Of a stretch of DNA of 64,000 bases, positions 15,645-25,527 are shown piece by piece (position 1 is the stretch's first letter; the number at the start of each line of letters is the position of its first letter). A program made the translations under genes and the position numbers. The notes under the pieces are model-generated. The model had not been told where the DNA came from, searched no databases, and worked only from the letters and a program-made list of their open reading frames with translations. The stretch is from CAIKBL01 sp050247235 (GTDB lineage: Bacteria > Pseudomonadota > Gammaproteobacteria > Ga0077536): positions 1 to 64,000 of the forward strand of contig JBFWUN010000006.1 in the NCBI GenBank assembly GCA_050247235.1. Direction: 5' to 3'.

Positions 15645-16583
15645 GTGCCGCCGGACGTATCGCCCCCGGCGATCACACGCGTGCTCTCCCGGCTGCAGGA
15701 ATCGCATATCGGGCACACTGCAACGCTACGACATCTGCTTGCAGCTTACCTCGTGGGGGGCCACGTGCTGCTCGAAGACTACCCGGGCACCGGTAAGACC
15801 ACCCTCGCAAAGGCACTCGCTCACGCGGTCGGAGTCAGTTTCAATCGCGTGCAGTGCACACCAGACCTGCTGCCCGCGGATATCCTGGGCGTGTCGATTT
15901 TCAACCCCAGGCATCAGAGCTTCGAGTTGCACAAGGGCCCGGTATTTACCGAAGTCCTGCTCGCGGACGAGATAAACCGCGCGTCCCCGCGAACACAGTC
16001 CGCGCTGCTCGAAGCGATGGCAGAGCGACAGGTCACGCTGGACGGGGCGACACACGCCCTGCCCCCTGGATTCTGCGTGATCGCAACCCAGAACCCGGTC
16101 GAATTTCAGGGCACCTATCCGCTGCCGGAAGCGCAACTCGATCGCTTCGCGATTTGCCTGTCGCTAGGCTATCTTCCGGTGGCATTGGAAGTCGCGATGG
16201 TACGCACTGCGCATGCACGCGACACATACGCAGGCGCCGCCTGCGTCACGCCGGCCGAACTCGCGGAACTTCGGCGCCTGATTGCCCAGATGCCCTGCAC
16301 GGAGCCCGTCATCGAGTACGCCGTAGAGCTCGTTGCCGCCAGTCGCGGACATCCTGCAGTGCGACTCGGCGCGAGCCCGCGTGCTTCGATCATGCTCGTC
16401 GATTGCGCGCGGGCGCTCGCCTGCTTCGACGGCGTCGGCTTCGTGACCCCGGATCACATCCAGGAACTCGCGGTTCCCGTACTTGCGCATCGACTCCTGC
16501 TCAGTCAGCAGTCACGCTTCGAGGGAATCGACGCCCCGTCGGTCGTCCGTGAGCTGCTGGCGGCGACGCCTCTTCCGCGCTGA
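15645..16583 (+). CDS. MoxR family AAA+ ATPase
   Basis: A 312-aa AAA+ chaperone-like ATPase. Walker A is DYPGTGKTTLAKALA, Walker B LLADEINRASPRTQSALLEA, sensor 1 VIATQNPVEFQGTYPLPEAQ; the C-terminal lid has RLGASPRASIMLV. MoxR proteins usually work with a DUF58 protein that carries a von Willebrand-like fold, and the DUF58 gene follows 29 bp downstream with TgpA after it. The start at GTG 15645, one base after the hslR stop, suits coupled translation. The target complex is unknown. Confidence 0.93.
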   Translation: MPPDVSPPAITRVLSRLQESHIGHTATLRHLLAAYLVGGHVLLEDYPGTGKTTLAKALAHAVGVSFNRVQCTPDLLPADILGVSIFNPRHQSFELHKGPVFTEVLLADEINRASPRTQSALLEAMAERQVTLDGATHALPPGFCVIATQNPVEFQGTYPLPEAQLDRFAICLSLGYLPVALEVAMVRTAHARDTYAGAACVTPAELAELRRLIAQMPCTEPVIEYAVELVAASRGHPAVRLGASPRASIMLVDCARALACFDGVGFVTPDHIQELAVPVLAHRLLLSQQSRFEGIDAPSVVRELLAATPLPR

Positions 16584-16612
16584 TTTTTCGCCCACGCTGG
16601 CGTGCCAGTCCG

Positions 16613-17944
16613 ATGACCAGAGCGCAACGTTTTCGACGGGTGGCGGGGATGTCGCGCTGGTTCGAAACGCGGTATACGCCCTTGGGACGTCTGCTCGGCG
16701 GCCTTGCCGCGGCTGCCGCGATCTTCGCGACCGATCCCTCCCGAACCCATGCCAACGTGCTGCTCGCGGGATTGTTCGCGCTCTACTGCGTGGCCGCAGT
16801 GAACAGCGCCCGCTGGCACCCTTCCCTGCGCGTCCGCCGGCGCCTGCCAGTCCGGGGCGTGGCCGGATCGCCGCTGACCTACATCGTGGAAATTACCAAC
16901 ACGGGAAAACGTGTCGAACGTGCGCTCGTCGTCCGCGAATGTCTGCTGGAACCCGACGCCACGCTCGATATCGCCGTGCCAACCTGGCCGGACGAGGTGT
17001 CGCGCGAAAACTGGTTTGATCGCCGGGTCGGTTTTCGCCGCTGGTTGCGCGCGCGCCGATGGTTGACCGGTGCAACGATCGACCCGTCGACCGCAGCCGA
17101 ACTCCCTCCGGGCGCTCCCCTCGCGGTGACCGTGACACTTCATCCCTTGCGTCGTGGCAGCATCCGACTCGCAGCGGTCGAAATTTCGCGGCCCGACGTA
17201 CTGGGTATCCGTTTCGCGACCGTGCGGATTCCCCTCGCGAGCGATCTGCTGATCCTGCCGAGGATTCATCCGCTCGCCCGGTTTTCGCCCGCCGCAAGAG
17301 GTGATGGTCGTCCCGAATCCGCGCAGCGCTATGCACGCCGTTCGTCCGGCCAGGAGTTCCACGCCTTGCGCGAGTATCGGGTCGGCGACCCCCTGAAGCA
17401 TATTCACTGGCCCGCCTCGGCGCGTCGGGGTCAACACGTCGTGAAGCAATTCGACGGCGACGACACGGCGCCCTGGCAGCTTCTGCTCGACCCGTACGCC
17501 GAGCCCGGTCCGTTCGAGGCGCTGATCGAGACGGCGGCATCGCTGGTCCGCGCGTGCGGACGTTTCGCCGGTCGGACACCGAATGTCACCTGGCTCGCGC
17601 CGGACGAAGCTGAGTCGGTTGGGGCTGCTCCGCGAGACGAAATGACGCTCCTGGAGTCGCTCGCGTTGCGTCCGCGCGCGCTCATCGACACGTTCGACGA
17701 TGTCGCGACCAGGTTCTCCGGGCCGCTGGTCACGACCGCCCTCTTCATCACCGCGCACAGAACCGCGGCACGCGTCTCGTTTGCGGCTCGCTTGTGCAGC
17801 ATGCAGAGCGGGTCCCGGGTGATCATCATCGACGAAGTCGCGACGTCCGCATCCGGCGAATCGTCGAACGTCATCCGGCTGCGCCCCGCTTGTCTTGGCG
17901 AAGATCTCGCGAATCTCGTGCTCGGCCCGGATGGGACACTGTGA
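16613..17944 (+). CDS. DUF58 domain-containing membrane protein
   Basis: A 443-aa protein with two N-terminal membrane helices (residues about 25-45 and 48-65), a beta-rich middle, and the DUF58 signature EFHALREYRVGDPLKHIHW, which leads into a vWA-like C-terminal fold (WQLLLDPYAEPGPFEALIE). DUF58 proteins are the partners of MoxR ATPases. ATG 16613 is taken; ATG 16649 is possible. The stop overlaps the TgpA start (GTGA), consistent with one operon making a membrane complex. Confidence 0.9.
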   Translation: MTRAQRFRRVAGMSRWFETRYTPLGRLLGGLAAAAAIFATDPSRTHANVLLAGLFALYCVAAVNSARWHPSLRVRRRLPVRGVAGSPLTYIVEITNTGKRVERALVVRECLLEPDATLDIAVPTWPDEVSRENWFDRRVGFRRWLRARRWLTGATIDPSTAAELPPGAPLAVTVTLHPLRRGSIRLAAVEISRPDVLGIRFATVRIPLASDLLILPRIHPLARFSPAARGDGRPESAQRYARRSSGQEFHALREYRVGDPLKHIHWPASARRGQHVVKQFDGDDTAPWQLLLDPYAEPGPFEALIETAASLVRACGRFAGRTPNVTWLAPDEAESVGAAPRDEMTLLESLALRPRALIDTFDDVATRFSGPLVTTALFITAHRTAARVSFAARLCSMQSGSRVIIIDEVATSASGESSNVIRLRPACLGEDLANLVLGPDGTL

Positions 17945-19953
17945 GTTCCGTGCGACTGTCCGAATGGCGAATCACACCCGGATGGCTGCTGGTCTGCCTG
18001 TCTTTCTGGGGATTCGCCACCGATCACCCGATCGCGGCAACTGCGGGCGGCGCGCTGCTCGAATTCGCGCACGTGACGTCGTTCCGCCTCGCGTTGACGT
18101 CACGACACTACGAACGTCTGGCCGACTTCATGACGGCGGTGTTCGCGGTGGTCGTCGTGTATGCGTTCAGCACGTATCGCGTGCTCGGCATCTACACGGT
18201 GCTGGCCGGCTTTCCCTGGATCCTGCTGCCCCTCGCACTTGCCCAGTGTTACGGGCTGTCAGGAGGAGTTCCCCTCAGCGCCTTCGTGTTGTCGGTCCGG
18301 CGCGATCCGACACAGGCTGCACGCACGGTCGATTTGCGCCCCGTCCTGGGTGTCGCGTGCCTGTTGGCCGCGAGTGCGACGGCCAGGCCGGCCACGGAAT
18401 ACGGTGTGGGAATTGCCGTGGCGCTCGGGTGGCTGTTGTACGCGCAGCGCCGTCCAGGGAATCAGCGGTATCGATGGTATGGGGCCGCCGGCGTCGCACT
18501 GCTGCTGGCGATGGGGACGTATGTCACGATCCTGCGTGCCCAGATCGCAACGGGCGATATGATGCAGCAGCTGATTGCACGGGTTGGATTCCTGCCGACC
18601 GATCCCGGACAGGCGTCCACCGCGCTGGGCGCGCTCGGCCGCCTGAAGCTATCGGACCGGATCCGGCTGCGGATCCACGCACCACGGAACGTGCCGCTGC
18701 CCATCCGCCTTACCGAGGCCACCTACCAGCAGTTCGCGCACGGCACGTGGCGCAATCGCGACCAGTCACTCGTGGTCCTGGATGCGGAAGGCGGTCGACG
18801 CCAATGGCGACTCGCCACCGGAAAGCCCACTCGGCGGTTCACGATGACGACGGAACGAACCCGTGAAGTAGGCGCGCTCGCACTCCCGGAAGGAGCCCTC
18901 GTATTGTCGGGCGAAGACCTGCTGGAGGTGAGCCGCCACCCTCACGGCGCGATCGTGGCCGAGGCGCGCCCCGGCTTCATGCGCTACACGGTTGGTTACG
19001 CGCCCGCACAGCTTGCGCGGCCGTTACCCGGCGCGGGCGACCTGGAAGTACCGGCACCCTACCGCCCGGTCCTTTCGCGCGTGGTCCGCGAAGCAGGCGC
19101 CGACGGTCTGACTGCCGCGCAGGCCGTCGCACGGTTCGAGGCGTTCTTTGCCGAGCGGTTCCGCTACAGCCTGATCCAACCGGGTTACTTCCCCGGCCGC
19201 AAACCGCTGGCTTCATTCCTGGAACGCGACCGCGCCGGACATTGCGAGTACTTCGCCACGGCCACCGCACTTCTGCTCAGGCAGGTGGGCGTGCCGTCAC
19301 GCTACGTGGTCGGGTACGTCGCGGACGAATACAGTGCCCGCGAAGGGGTGTTCCTCGCGCGCGCACGCCACGCCCACGCGTGGGTGGAGGCCTTCGTCGA
19401 TGGGGCCTGGCGTGTGGTGGACACGACACCAGGCCTGTGGCTGGAGGCTGAACGCGCACGCGGCATCCCCTGGCACCTCGCCGGAGACCTCGCAAACTGG
19501 ATCCGCTGGCAGCTGCAGCGCTTTCAACGGGGTGAACTGCGCTTTGGTCCCGCGGCCCTTGCGGTCGTCCCGTTCCTGGCGGGTTGGCTGGCGTGGCGCC
19601 TGCGTCCGCTGGCCGCCCGCCGGCGTACGATGGCGCGCAGCCCAGCGATTCCTCCGGCGCCGTCGACGCTGCTGCCCGTGCTGGCCGCGCTGGCACGCGA
19701 GGGTTGCGCGCCGGACACCGGACAGACCCTCCGCGCCTTCCTTCCGGGATGCCGACGCTGGCACGATGCTGCGCTGGTGGACCGGGTCCTCTCGCTGCAC
19801 TACGCCGAGCGGTACCGGCCGCGGAGCCTCGATGATGCAGAACAACACGAACTGGACGCAGGCGTTATGGCGCTGCTGCGGGAACTCACCCGCATGGATG
19901 TGGTGCCGGCTTCCCGCTCTCCGGGGTTACCATCGACGGGTGAACACCAGTGA
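17941..19953 (+). CDS. tgpA: Transglutaminase-like membrane protein TgpA
   Basis: A 670-aa protein with about five N-terminal membrane helices (DUF3488 region), a periplasmic transglutaminase-like domain and one C-terminal membrane helix (ALAVVPFLAGWLAWRL) followed by a cytoplasmic tail. The catalytic triad is clear: Cys435 in DRAGHCEYFATATALLLR, His479 in ARHAHAWVEAF, Asp494 in WRVVDTTPGLW. In Pseudomonas aeruginosa TgpA is essential and forms an operon with MoxR and DUF58 homologues, exactly the order here. The start GTG 17941 overlaps the DUF58 stop. The natural substrate is not known. Confidence 0.93.
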   Translation: MSSVRLSEWRITPGWLLVCLSFWGFATDHPIAATAGGALLEFAHVTSFRLALTSRHYERLADFMTAVFAVVVVYAFSTYRVLGIYTVLAGFPWILLPLALAQCYGLSGGVPLSAFVLSVRRDPTQAARTVDLRPVLGVACLLAASATARPATEYGVGIAVALGWLLYAQRRPGNQRYRWYGAAGVALLLAMGTYVTILRAQIATGDMMQQLIARVGFLPTDPGQASTALGALGRLKLSDRIRLRIHAPRNVPLPIRLTEATYQQFAHGTWRNRDQSLVVLDAEGGRRQWRLATGKPTRRFTMTTERTREVGALALPEGALVLSGEDLLEVSRHPHGAIVAEARPGFMRYTVGYAPAQLARPLPGAGDLEVPAPYRPVLSRVVREAGADGLTAAQAVARFEAFFAERFRYSLIQPGYFPGRKPLASFLERDRAGHCEYFATATALLLRQVGVPSRYVVGYVADEYSAREGVFLARARHAHAWVEAFVDGAWRVVDTTPGLWLEAERARGIPWHLAGDLANWIRWQLQRFQRGELRFGPAALAVVPFLAGWLAWRLRPLAARRRTMARSPAIPPAPSTLLPVLAALAREGCAPDTGQTLRAFLPGCRRWHDAALVDRVLSLHYAERYRPRSLDDAEQHELDAGVMALLRELTRMDVVPASRSPGLPSTGEHQ

Positions 19954-19954
19954 A

Positions 19955-20680
19955 CTAGGCCGCGCCGCCGCGCGCGGTGCGCAGTTGCGGTGCCTCGGGG
20001 GCCTCCGGATTCTCTGCAAGATATCGATCCACTTCCTGGGCCGATATCAACCGTTGGAAGATCGCGCGGCTCTTCTCCTCCGCCGTCACGCCCGGGTGTC
20101 GCAGAAAATCCGCCGGCGCGACCGCCCCGGTCTCCAACATGATCATCGACTCGTTGGTGATGTCGCGCAAAACCGCGTACTCCGCGCCGAGTCGGGAATT
20201 CACGAGCACGGGAACCGCGAGATGGCTCTCGTAGATCCCCCGGACTTCGAGTCGGTAACCGCCCACGAGAATGGGATTGATGGTCTCCTCCAGTTGGGCT
20301 TCCAGCTCGGCAAGCCTGCTGATAACGAGATCACCTGCTTCCGCCGATGCTTCCGGCACCGCGCCCAGGGCTGCGTAGATCTCCACGATGTCGTTGACCG
20401 ACAAGCTCCGGTAGCGGTCATGAATGAACAGGTAATTGCGTTCCGCCAGCAAGGCAGCCGGGTGGGGGTAGCCGAGAAACCTGACGAGATCGGGGACGCG
20501 CGGGAGTGATGCATTGAACCCGACACCACAAACCAGCTGCGCCACGTTGAGTCCGAGCAATTGTGCGAGGTGCGCTCGCCGGGCCTCGCCATCGCCGCGC
20601 ATCCGCTCGCGGAGAGGCAAGAAAATCTGCACGAGTGTCTGTGCCGGGGCGCGAATCAGGCTTTCGAACGTCTGCATCAT
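19955..20680 (-). CDS. Hypothetical protein, family not recognised
   Basis: A 241-aa soluble, mostly helical and acidic protein without signal peptide, membrane segment or cysteine cluster. I do not recognise its family. Segments that may help a search are AHLAQLLGLNVAQLVCGV, FIHDRYRSLSVNDIVEIYAAL and LEETINPILVGGYRLEVRG, with a C-terminal FLRHPGVTAEEKSRAIFQRL. The end is Ala/Pro/Glu-rich. It lies 3 bp downstream of the antiporter gene on the same strand and is almost certainly cotranscribed, so it may be an accessory or regulatory factor. Its stop is one base from the convergent tgpA stop. Two consecutive ATGs make the start 20680 or 20677. Confidence 0.72.
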   Translation of the reverse strand: MMQTFESLIRAPAQTLVQIFLPLRERMRGDGEARRAHLAQLLGLNVAQLVCGVGFNASLPRVPDLVRFLGYPHPAALLAERNYLFIHDRYRSLSVNDIVEIYAALGAVPEASAEAGDLVISRLAELEAQLEETINPILVGGYRLEVRGIYESHLAVPVLVNSRLGAEYAVLRDITNESMIMLETGAVAPADFLRHPGVTAEEKSRAIFQRLISAQEVDRYLAENPEAPEAPQLRTARGGAA

Positions 20681-20683
20681 GGC

Positions 20684-21841
20684 TCAATCCTGGCGCAGAT
20701 TATCACGGACGGCCATCGGCGTCGGGAACCTCATCACGATGTAATAGCTCGATGCAATGAACGTTAACACGGTCGCGAGCTGCAGCGCGTTCGATGCCCG
20801 GACACCCAGCACGCCGACCTCGGTCGCGAGCACGGCCACGAGCAGGCTGAACTCGCTTATCTGGCCGAGCCGGACTCCTGCCTCGGTGGACAGCTTGTGC
20901 GTCTCGCCTTCCCGCAGGAACAGCCGACGGAACACCCAAGGTTTGCCAATCAGCGCGGCACCGGCCAGCGCCACCGCCGGCGCCAGGGTCTCGCCGACCA
21001 GGCCGAGTTCGAGCCGGGCGCCGACCGAGAAAAAGAACAGGATCAGGAAGAAGTCGCGCAGCGGTCGCAGGCTGTCGGCGATGAACAGGGACACAGGGCA
21101 GTTGGCGAGCGCAACCCCGGCAATGAACGCGCCGATCTCGTGCGACAGGCCGCACGCGTGGGCAAGCTCAGCCAGCAACAGACACCACGCGATGACCAGC
21201 AGGAACATGTATTCCTGGATGCGATCGAAGCGAGTGAGAAGCGGTTCGAGAACCCAGTGCTCAAGCGCGTATGCAACCGCGATCAGGACGGGAAGAGCCA
21301 CCAGTTGGAGCAGCAGCGCGGCACCGCCGTGCCCGGCGCCGGTAGCCTGGAGGCCAAGCAGGACAAGGATCGCGAGCAGGTCCTGCAGGAGCAGCACGCT
21401 GATCAGAACCTGCCCGGTATGCTGGTGGTGGAGCGCGGTCGTCGGCAGGAGCTTCAGTCCGATGATCGTGCTCGAGAACATCATCGCCGCGCCCGTGATC
21501 ACCGCCTCGCGTGGTGCAAACCCGCAGGCCAGCGCAATCCCCCCGCCCACGGCGGCGAATGCAACCGCGCTGACAAGTGTCACCACGGTGGCCTCGCGCA
21601 TCATGCGCAGAAGTTGCGCCGGCACCATGTTGAGGCCCAGAAGGTACAGCAGGAACATGATCCCGATGTCTGCAATGCCCTCCAGCCACGCGGCGTCACG
21701 CACCACGCCCACACCCGACGGACCCAGGGCGATGCCGACGATGATGTAAGCCACGATCATGGCCTGCCGTGCAAACAATGCGACAGTTGCCAGCACTGCG
21801 GCGCTGGTGAACACGACGAATATCAGCGTGACGGGAGACAT
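20684..21841 (-). CDS. Monovalent cation:proton antiporter, CPA2 (KefB/C) type, membrane domain only
   Basis: A 385-aa polytopic inner-membrane protein with about 12 helices. Family marks are ALGPSGVGVV in the first helices, GAAMMFSSTIIGLKLL, LISVLLLQDLLAILVLL (the Gln-Asp pair of CPA2 ion sites) and LSHEIGAFIAGVALANC. Unlike KefB and KefC it lacks the C-terminal TrkA-N (RCK) regulatory domain, so it is a short form whose control may come from another protein, possibly the 241-aa gene immediately downstream. It lies 2 bp downstream of hrpA on the same strand. Confidence 0.9.
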   Translation of the reverse strand: MSPVTLIFVVFTSAAVLATVALFARQAMIVAYIIVGIALGPSGVGVVRDAAWLEGIADIGIMFLLYLLGLNMVPAQLLRMMREATVVTLVSAVAFAAVGGGIALACGFAPREAVITGAAMMFSSTIIGLKLLPTTALHHQHTGQVLISVLLLQDLLAILVLLGLQATGAGHGGAALLLQLVALPVLIAVAYALEHWVLEPLLTRFDRIQEYMFLLVIAWCLLLAELAHACGLSHEIGAFIAGVALANCPVSLFIADSLRPLRDFFLILFFFSVGARLELGLVGETLAPAVALAGAALIGKPWVFRRLFLREGETHKLSTEAGVRLGQISEFSLLVAVLATEVGVLGVRASNALQLATVLTFIASSYYIVMRFPTPMAVRDNLRQD

Positions 21842-21843
21842 CG

Positions 21844-24800
21844 TCAGGGGCCCGCGGCGCCGCGCGGGAAGTCGAGCGTGGCGAGAAAGTCCTCGATACG
21901 CTGCGGCGAGACCTTCTCGGCCGTCCGCAGGGTCGGCGCGAACAGCGCTACCTGGAACTCGGACAGCAGGAAGCGCAATCGGCTGCGCTGGTCAGCGGTG
22001 AGCCTGTCGGCTTCGCGCCGGCAGCGCGCGCGTAGCGTATCGAACGCAGCCCGCCGCTGGGCGTCCTTGGCTGGGTTCTCGAGCAACCGCTCGATCCGCA
22101 CGCTCAACGCCTTCAGGTAGCGCGGGTAATGCTGCAGTTCGTGGCGCCGCCGCCAGGCGAAACCCGGCTCGAACAGGGCCTGCACCTCGGCGCGAATCTC
22201 CGCGGCAACGTCGGGCCAGCGACCCGTCACCCTCGGCAGTTCCGTGTGCACGATGCCGATCGCAAGGTCGAACAGCTCCTGCAATTCACTCTGACAGGTC
22301 GCGTGAACCGCGGACAGCGACGTGCCCGCCGCGTCGCGCAAAACGCCGAACGCCGCAGCATCCCGCGGGACCGAGTGTGCATCGATCACGCGTTCCAGCG
22401 CGGCATGCAGCAGATCCTCCGCCAGGTCGCTCGCGATTCCCAGCCGCACGGCCCGTAACGCGAGTTCGGTCATGCGCGGCCCCGTGCGCGCGAGCCGTCG
22501 GAGGTCGCGCGAGAGCGCGTGGCGCAGCAGTTGGACCACCGCCTCGCGGTGCGACGCCGCGGCGCTCGACGCATCGGCGAATACGCCTGTCCTCACACCG
22601 CCCTCCACGGTGACCAGCGCGGGATGACCATGAATGGTCACGCCTGCAGCGACATGGGTTACGACGTCCGGCAAGGTGCCGAACCGCCAGTCCGTCGCGA
22701 CGCCCTCCGGCAGCTGCCAAGGCAACGCCCGAAAGGACTCGACCACGTCACGTCGGTGCGCCTCGAGCCAGTCGGCGAGTCGGCGCGTAGTTGCAATCTC
22801 CGCGCCGTTCGCGTCGAGTACGCGCACGCGCATTTCGAGGTGCGCTGGCAGGTTGTCCGACTTCCACTCCGCTTCGTCGATCCGGAGGCCTGTCATACGG
22901 GTGACCGCGTTGCTGAGAGCACCCGCAAGGGCATCGGGAACTCCTTCGATGGCGGCCGTCAGCGCCTGCGCGAAATCAGCGAGCGGCGACAGGTAGCGGC
23001 GCCGGTCCTTCGGCAGCCGCCTGATCATCACCGCGATCTTCTCTGCGAGCAGGCCAGGCACCAGCCGTTCGAAGGCGCGCCCATTGATCCGGGTCATCGC
23101 CGCGAGCGGGATGTCGATCGTGATGCCGTCGTCGGGTTCACCGGGGACATAGCGGTAGGTCAACGGCAATGACATGTTCGCGAGTTCCAGGTTGTCCGGG
23201 TAAAGATAGGAGTCGATCCGATCGATCCCATCCCGGGTCACCGTACGCTCGTCCATGTGCAGCGCGGCTTCCCGCCGCGGGTCCTCGCGGATCCAGGCGA
23301 CAAGCTGTCGGCGCGTGACGATCTCCGCCGGCAGCCGATCACGATAGAACGCAGCAAGCGCATCCTCCTCCGCCAGCAGGTCGCGCCGGCGCGCGCGCGC
23401 CTGCGCCTGGCGCACCTTCTCGACCAGCGCGAGATTGTGCGTGTGGAAGTCGAGCGGCGCACCCAGGCCGTCAGCGACCAGCGCGTGGCGGATGAAAACC
23501 TCGCGCGCCCGCGCCGGATCAAGGTGATGCAGCGGCACGCGCCGCCCGCTGATCAGCGTAAGCCCGTAAAGCGCCTGTTCCTCGAGCACGTAGACCTCCC
23601 CACGGGTCCCGTCCCACTGGGGCTCGCTGTGCGACTTGCGGACGAGCGCGGAAGCGGCGTGCGCTATCCACTTCGGATCGACCTTCGCGACCATTCGAGC
23701 ATAGGTCATGGAGGTTTCAGTGATTTCGGCCGCGACGATCCAGTGCGGAGGCTTGACCCGCAGCGCGGATGCAGGATGCAGCCGGAGGCGTCGCTGCCGA
23801 CACCCGGTGTAATCGGCCTTGCGCTCCCAGCGGGCAACCCGCGTCGCCAGTCCCGCGAGCAGCGCCTGGTGCAGCGCGCGATAGGATGCGGGCGCCGCGT
23901 TCACGCGCAACGACAACTCGCGCACGCGCGCGGACAGTTCGCGGTGGATATCCACCCATTCCCGCACACGCCGCAGCGACCAGAACGCGGTGACGCAATA
24001 GGCTTGCTGCTGCCGGCGCGACAGCGGGCGCCACTCTTCCTGCACAGCCTCCCATGCTCCCAGGTACCACAGGAAGTCAGACCGGTGATCCCGGAAGCGC
24101 TGGTGCGCGAGGTCCGCGGCCTGACGCGCATCCACCGGTCGCTCGCGAATGTCTCCCGCACTGAGCGCACTGACGATGACCAGCATCTCCGCCAGGCAGT
24201 CCGCCTCTCCCGCGGCCAGCAGCATGCGTCCCAGGCGCGGATCAACCGGGAGCCGTGCCAGGCGCTTGCCGACTTTCAGCAACCGTCGGTCGGCATCGAG
24301 CGCGCCCAGTTCGCGCAACAGGAGGTAGCCGTCGTTGATCGCAGCGGCACCAGGGGCATCCAGCAGCGGGAACTCCTCGAGCCTGCCGAGCCGCAGATCC
24401 GCGAGTCGCAGGATGACGCCCGCCAGGTTTGACCGCAGCAGTTCGGGCTGCGTGTAGGCCGGGCAGCGCGCCAGGTGGGCTTCGCTGTAGAGACGGATAC
24501 AAATGCCCGGGCGCTCGCGTCCGCAGCGTCCCAGCCGCTGCGCGGCGCTCGCCTGGGAGATCGGACTGATTGGCAACCGCTGCAGCTTGCTGCGCGGGCT
24601 GTAACTGCCGATACGCGCAAGACCGCTGTCGATAACATGCCGCACTCCCGGCACGGTGACCGAGGTCTCCGCGACATTCGTGGCAAGCACGAGGTGTCGC
24701 CGGACATGCGGCGTGAACACGCGCTGTTGCGCCGCCACGGGGAGTCGCGCATAGAGCGGCAGCACATCGGTATCGGGAAACCCGGCGCCCGTCAGTCCCT

Positions 24801-25527
24801 CGGCGGCTTCGTTGATCTCACGTTCTCCGGGCAGGAACACGAGCACATCGCCCCACGCTTCGGCGTCCAGTTCCCGCACGGCCGCCACGAGCGCCTCAAC
24901 CATTGCGGCACTCGCGTCTTCGGCGCTTTCCGGGGGGCGGTACCGGATTTCAACTGGATGCGCAGCGCCCGGAATCTCGACGATGCCGGCATCGCCGAAG
25001 AACGTCTGGAAACGCTCTGCTTCGACCGTCGCCGACATCAGGATCACGCGCAGCTCGGGACGCCGCGGCAACAGGTTGCGCAGGTACCCGAGCAGGAAAT
25101 CGATATTGAGGCTGCGCTCGTGTACCTCGTCGATGATCAGCACGTCGTATGCACGCAACGACGGGTCGCGCGAAATCTCCTGCAGCAGGATCCCGTCGGT
25201 CATCACCTTGAGGCGCGTGTCGGCGGCGATCTGCTGGTCGAAACGCGTCTGGAATCCCACGACGCCACCGAGTCGCTGACCCATCTCGTGGGAGATACGC
25301 CCGGCGATTGTGCGGGCTGCGAGCCGGCGCGGCTGCGTATGCCCGATCCTGGCGTGCGGGTACAGGTGCAGACAGAGTTGAGGAATCTGGGTGGACTTGC
25401 CGGAGCCCGTGGATCCGCACACGATCGTGACCGCCCGCTCGCGCAAATGGCCCGCGATGGCCTCCAGGCAGGCATGAATCGGCAGCGTGCGCGGCGGGGC
25501 GCGCTCCCGCGGTTCGGTGTCGCTCAC
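21844..25527 (-). CDS. hrpA: ATP-dependent RNA helicase HrpA
   Basis: A 1227-aa DEAH-box RNA helicase; in E. coli HrpA rescues stalled or collided ribosomes. Walker A is GSTGSGKSTQIPQL (about residues 37-50), the DEVH motif is in VLIIDEVHERSLN, motif III is LMSATVEAERF and motif VI is AAQRLGRCGRERPG. HA2, OB and the long C-terminal DUF3418 region fill the rest, as in proteobacterial HrpA, slightly shorter than E. coli's. The GTG start at 25527 overlaps the stop of the anion transporter gene (GTGA), suggesting coupled translation. Confidence 0.95.
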   Translation of the reverse strand: MSDTEPRERAPPRTLPIHACLEAIAGHLRERAVTIVCGSTGSGKSTQIPQLCLHLYPHARIGHTQPRRLAARTIAGRISHEMGQRLGGVVGFQTRFDQQIAADTRLKVMTDGILLQEISRDPSLRAYDVLIIDEVHERSLNIDFLLGYLRNLLPRRPELRVILMSATVEAERFQTFFGDAGIVEIPGAAHPVEIRYRPPESAEDASAAMVEALVAAVRELDAEAWGDVLVFLPGEREINEAAEGLTGAGFPDTDVLPLYARLPVAAQQRVFTPHVRRHLVLATNVAETSVTVPGVRHVIDSGLARIGSYSPRSKLQRLPISPISQASAAQRLGRCGRERPGICIRLYSEAHLARCPAYTQPELLRSNLAGVILRLADLRLGRLEEFPLLDAPGAAAINDGYLLLRELGALDADRRLLKVGKRLARLPVDPRLGRMLLAAGEADCLAEMLVIVSALSAGDIRERPVDARQAADLAHQRFRDHRSDFLWYLGAWEAVQEEWRPLSRRQQQAYCVTAFWSLRRVREWVDIHRELSARVRELSLRVNAAPASYRALHQALLAGLATRVARWERKADYTGCRQRRLRLHPASALRVKPPHWIVAAEITETSMTYARMVAKVDPKWIAHAASALVRKSHSEPQWDGTRGEVYVLEEQALYGLTLISGRRVPLHHLDPARAREVFIRHALVADGLGAPLDFHTHNLALVEKVRQAQARARRRDLLAEEDALAAFYRDRLPAEIVTRRQLVAWIREDPRREAALHMDERTVTRDGIDRIDSYLYPDNLELANMSLPLTYRYVPGEPDDGITIDIPLAAMTRINGRAFERLVPGLLAEKIAVMIRRLPKDRRRYLSPLADFAQALTAAIEGVPDALAGALSNAVTRMTGLRIDEAEWKSDNLPAHLEMRVRVLDANGAEIATTRRLADWLEAHRRDVVESFRALPWQLPEGVATDWRFGTLPDVVTHVAAGVTIHGHPALVTVEGGVRTGVFADASSAAASHREAVVQLLRHALSRDLRRLARTGPRMTELALRAVRLGIASDLAEDLLHAALERVIDAHSVPRDAAAFGVLRDAAGTSLSAVHATCQSELQELFDLAIGIVHTELPRVTGRWPDVAAEIRAEVQALFEPGFAWRRRHELQHYPRYLKALSVRIERLLENPAKDAQRRAAFDTLRARCRREADRLTADQRSRLRFLLSEFQVALFAPTLRTAEKVSPQRIEDFLATLDFPRGAAGP

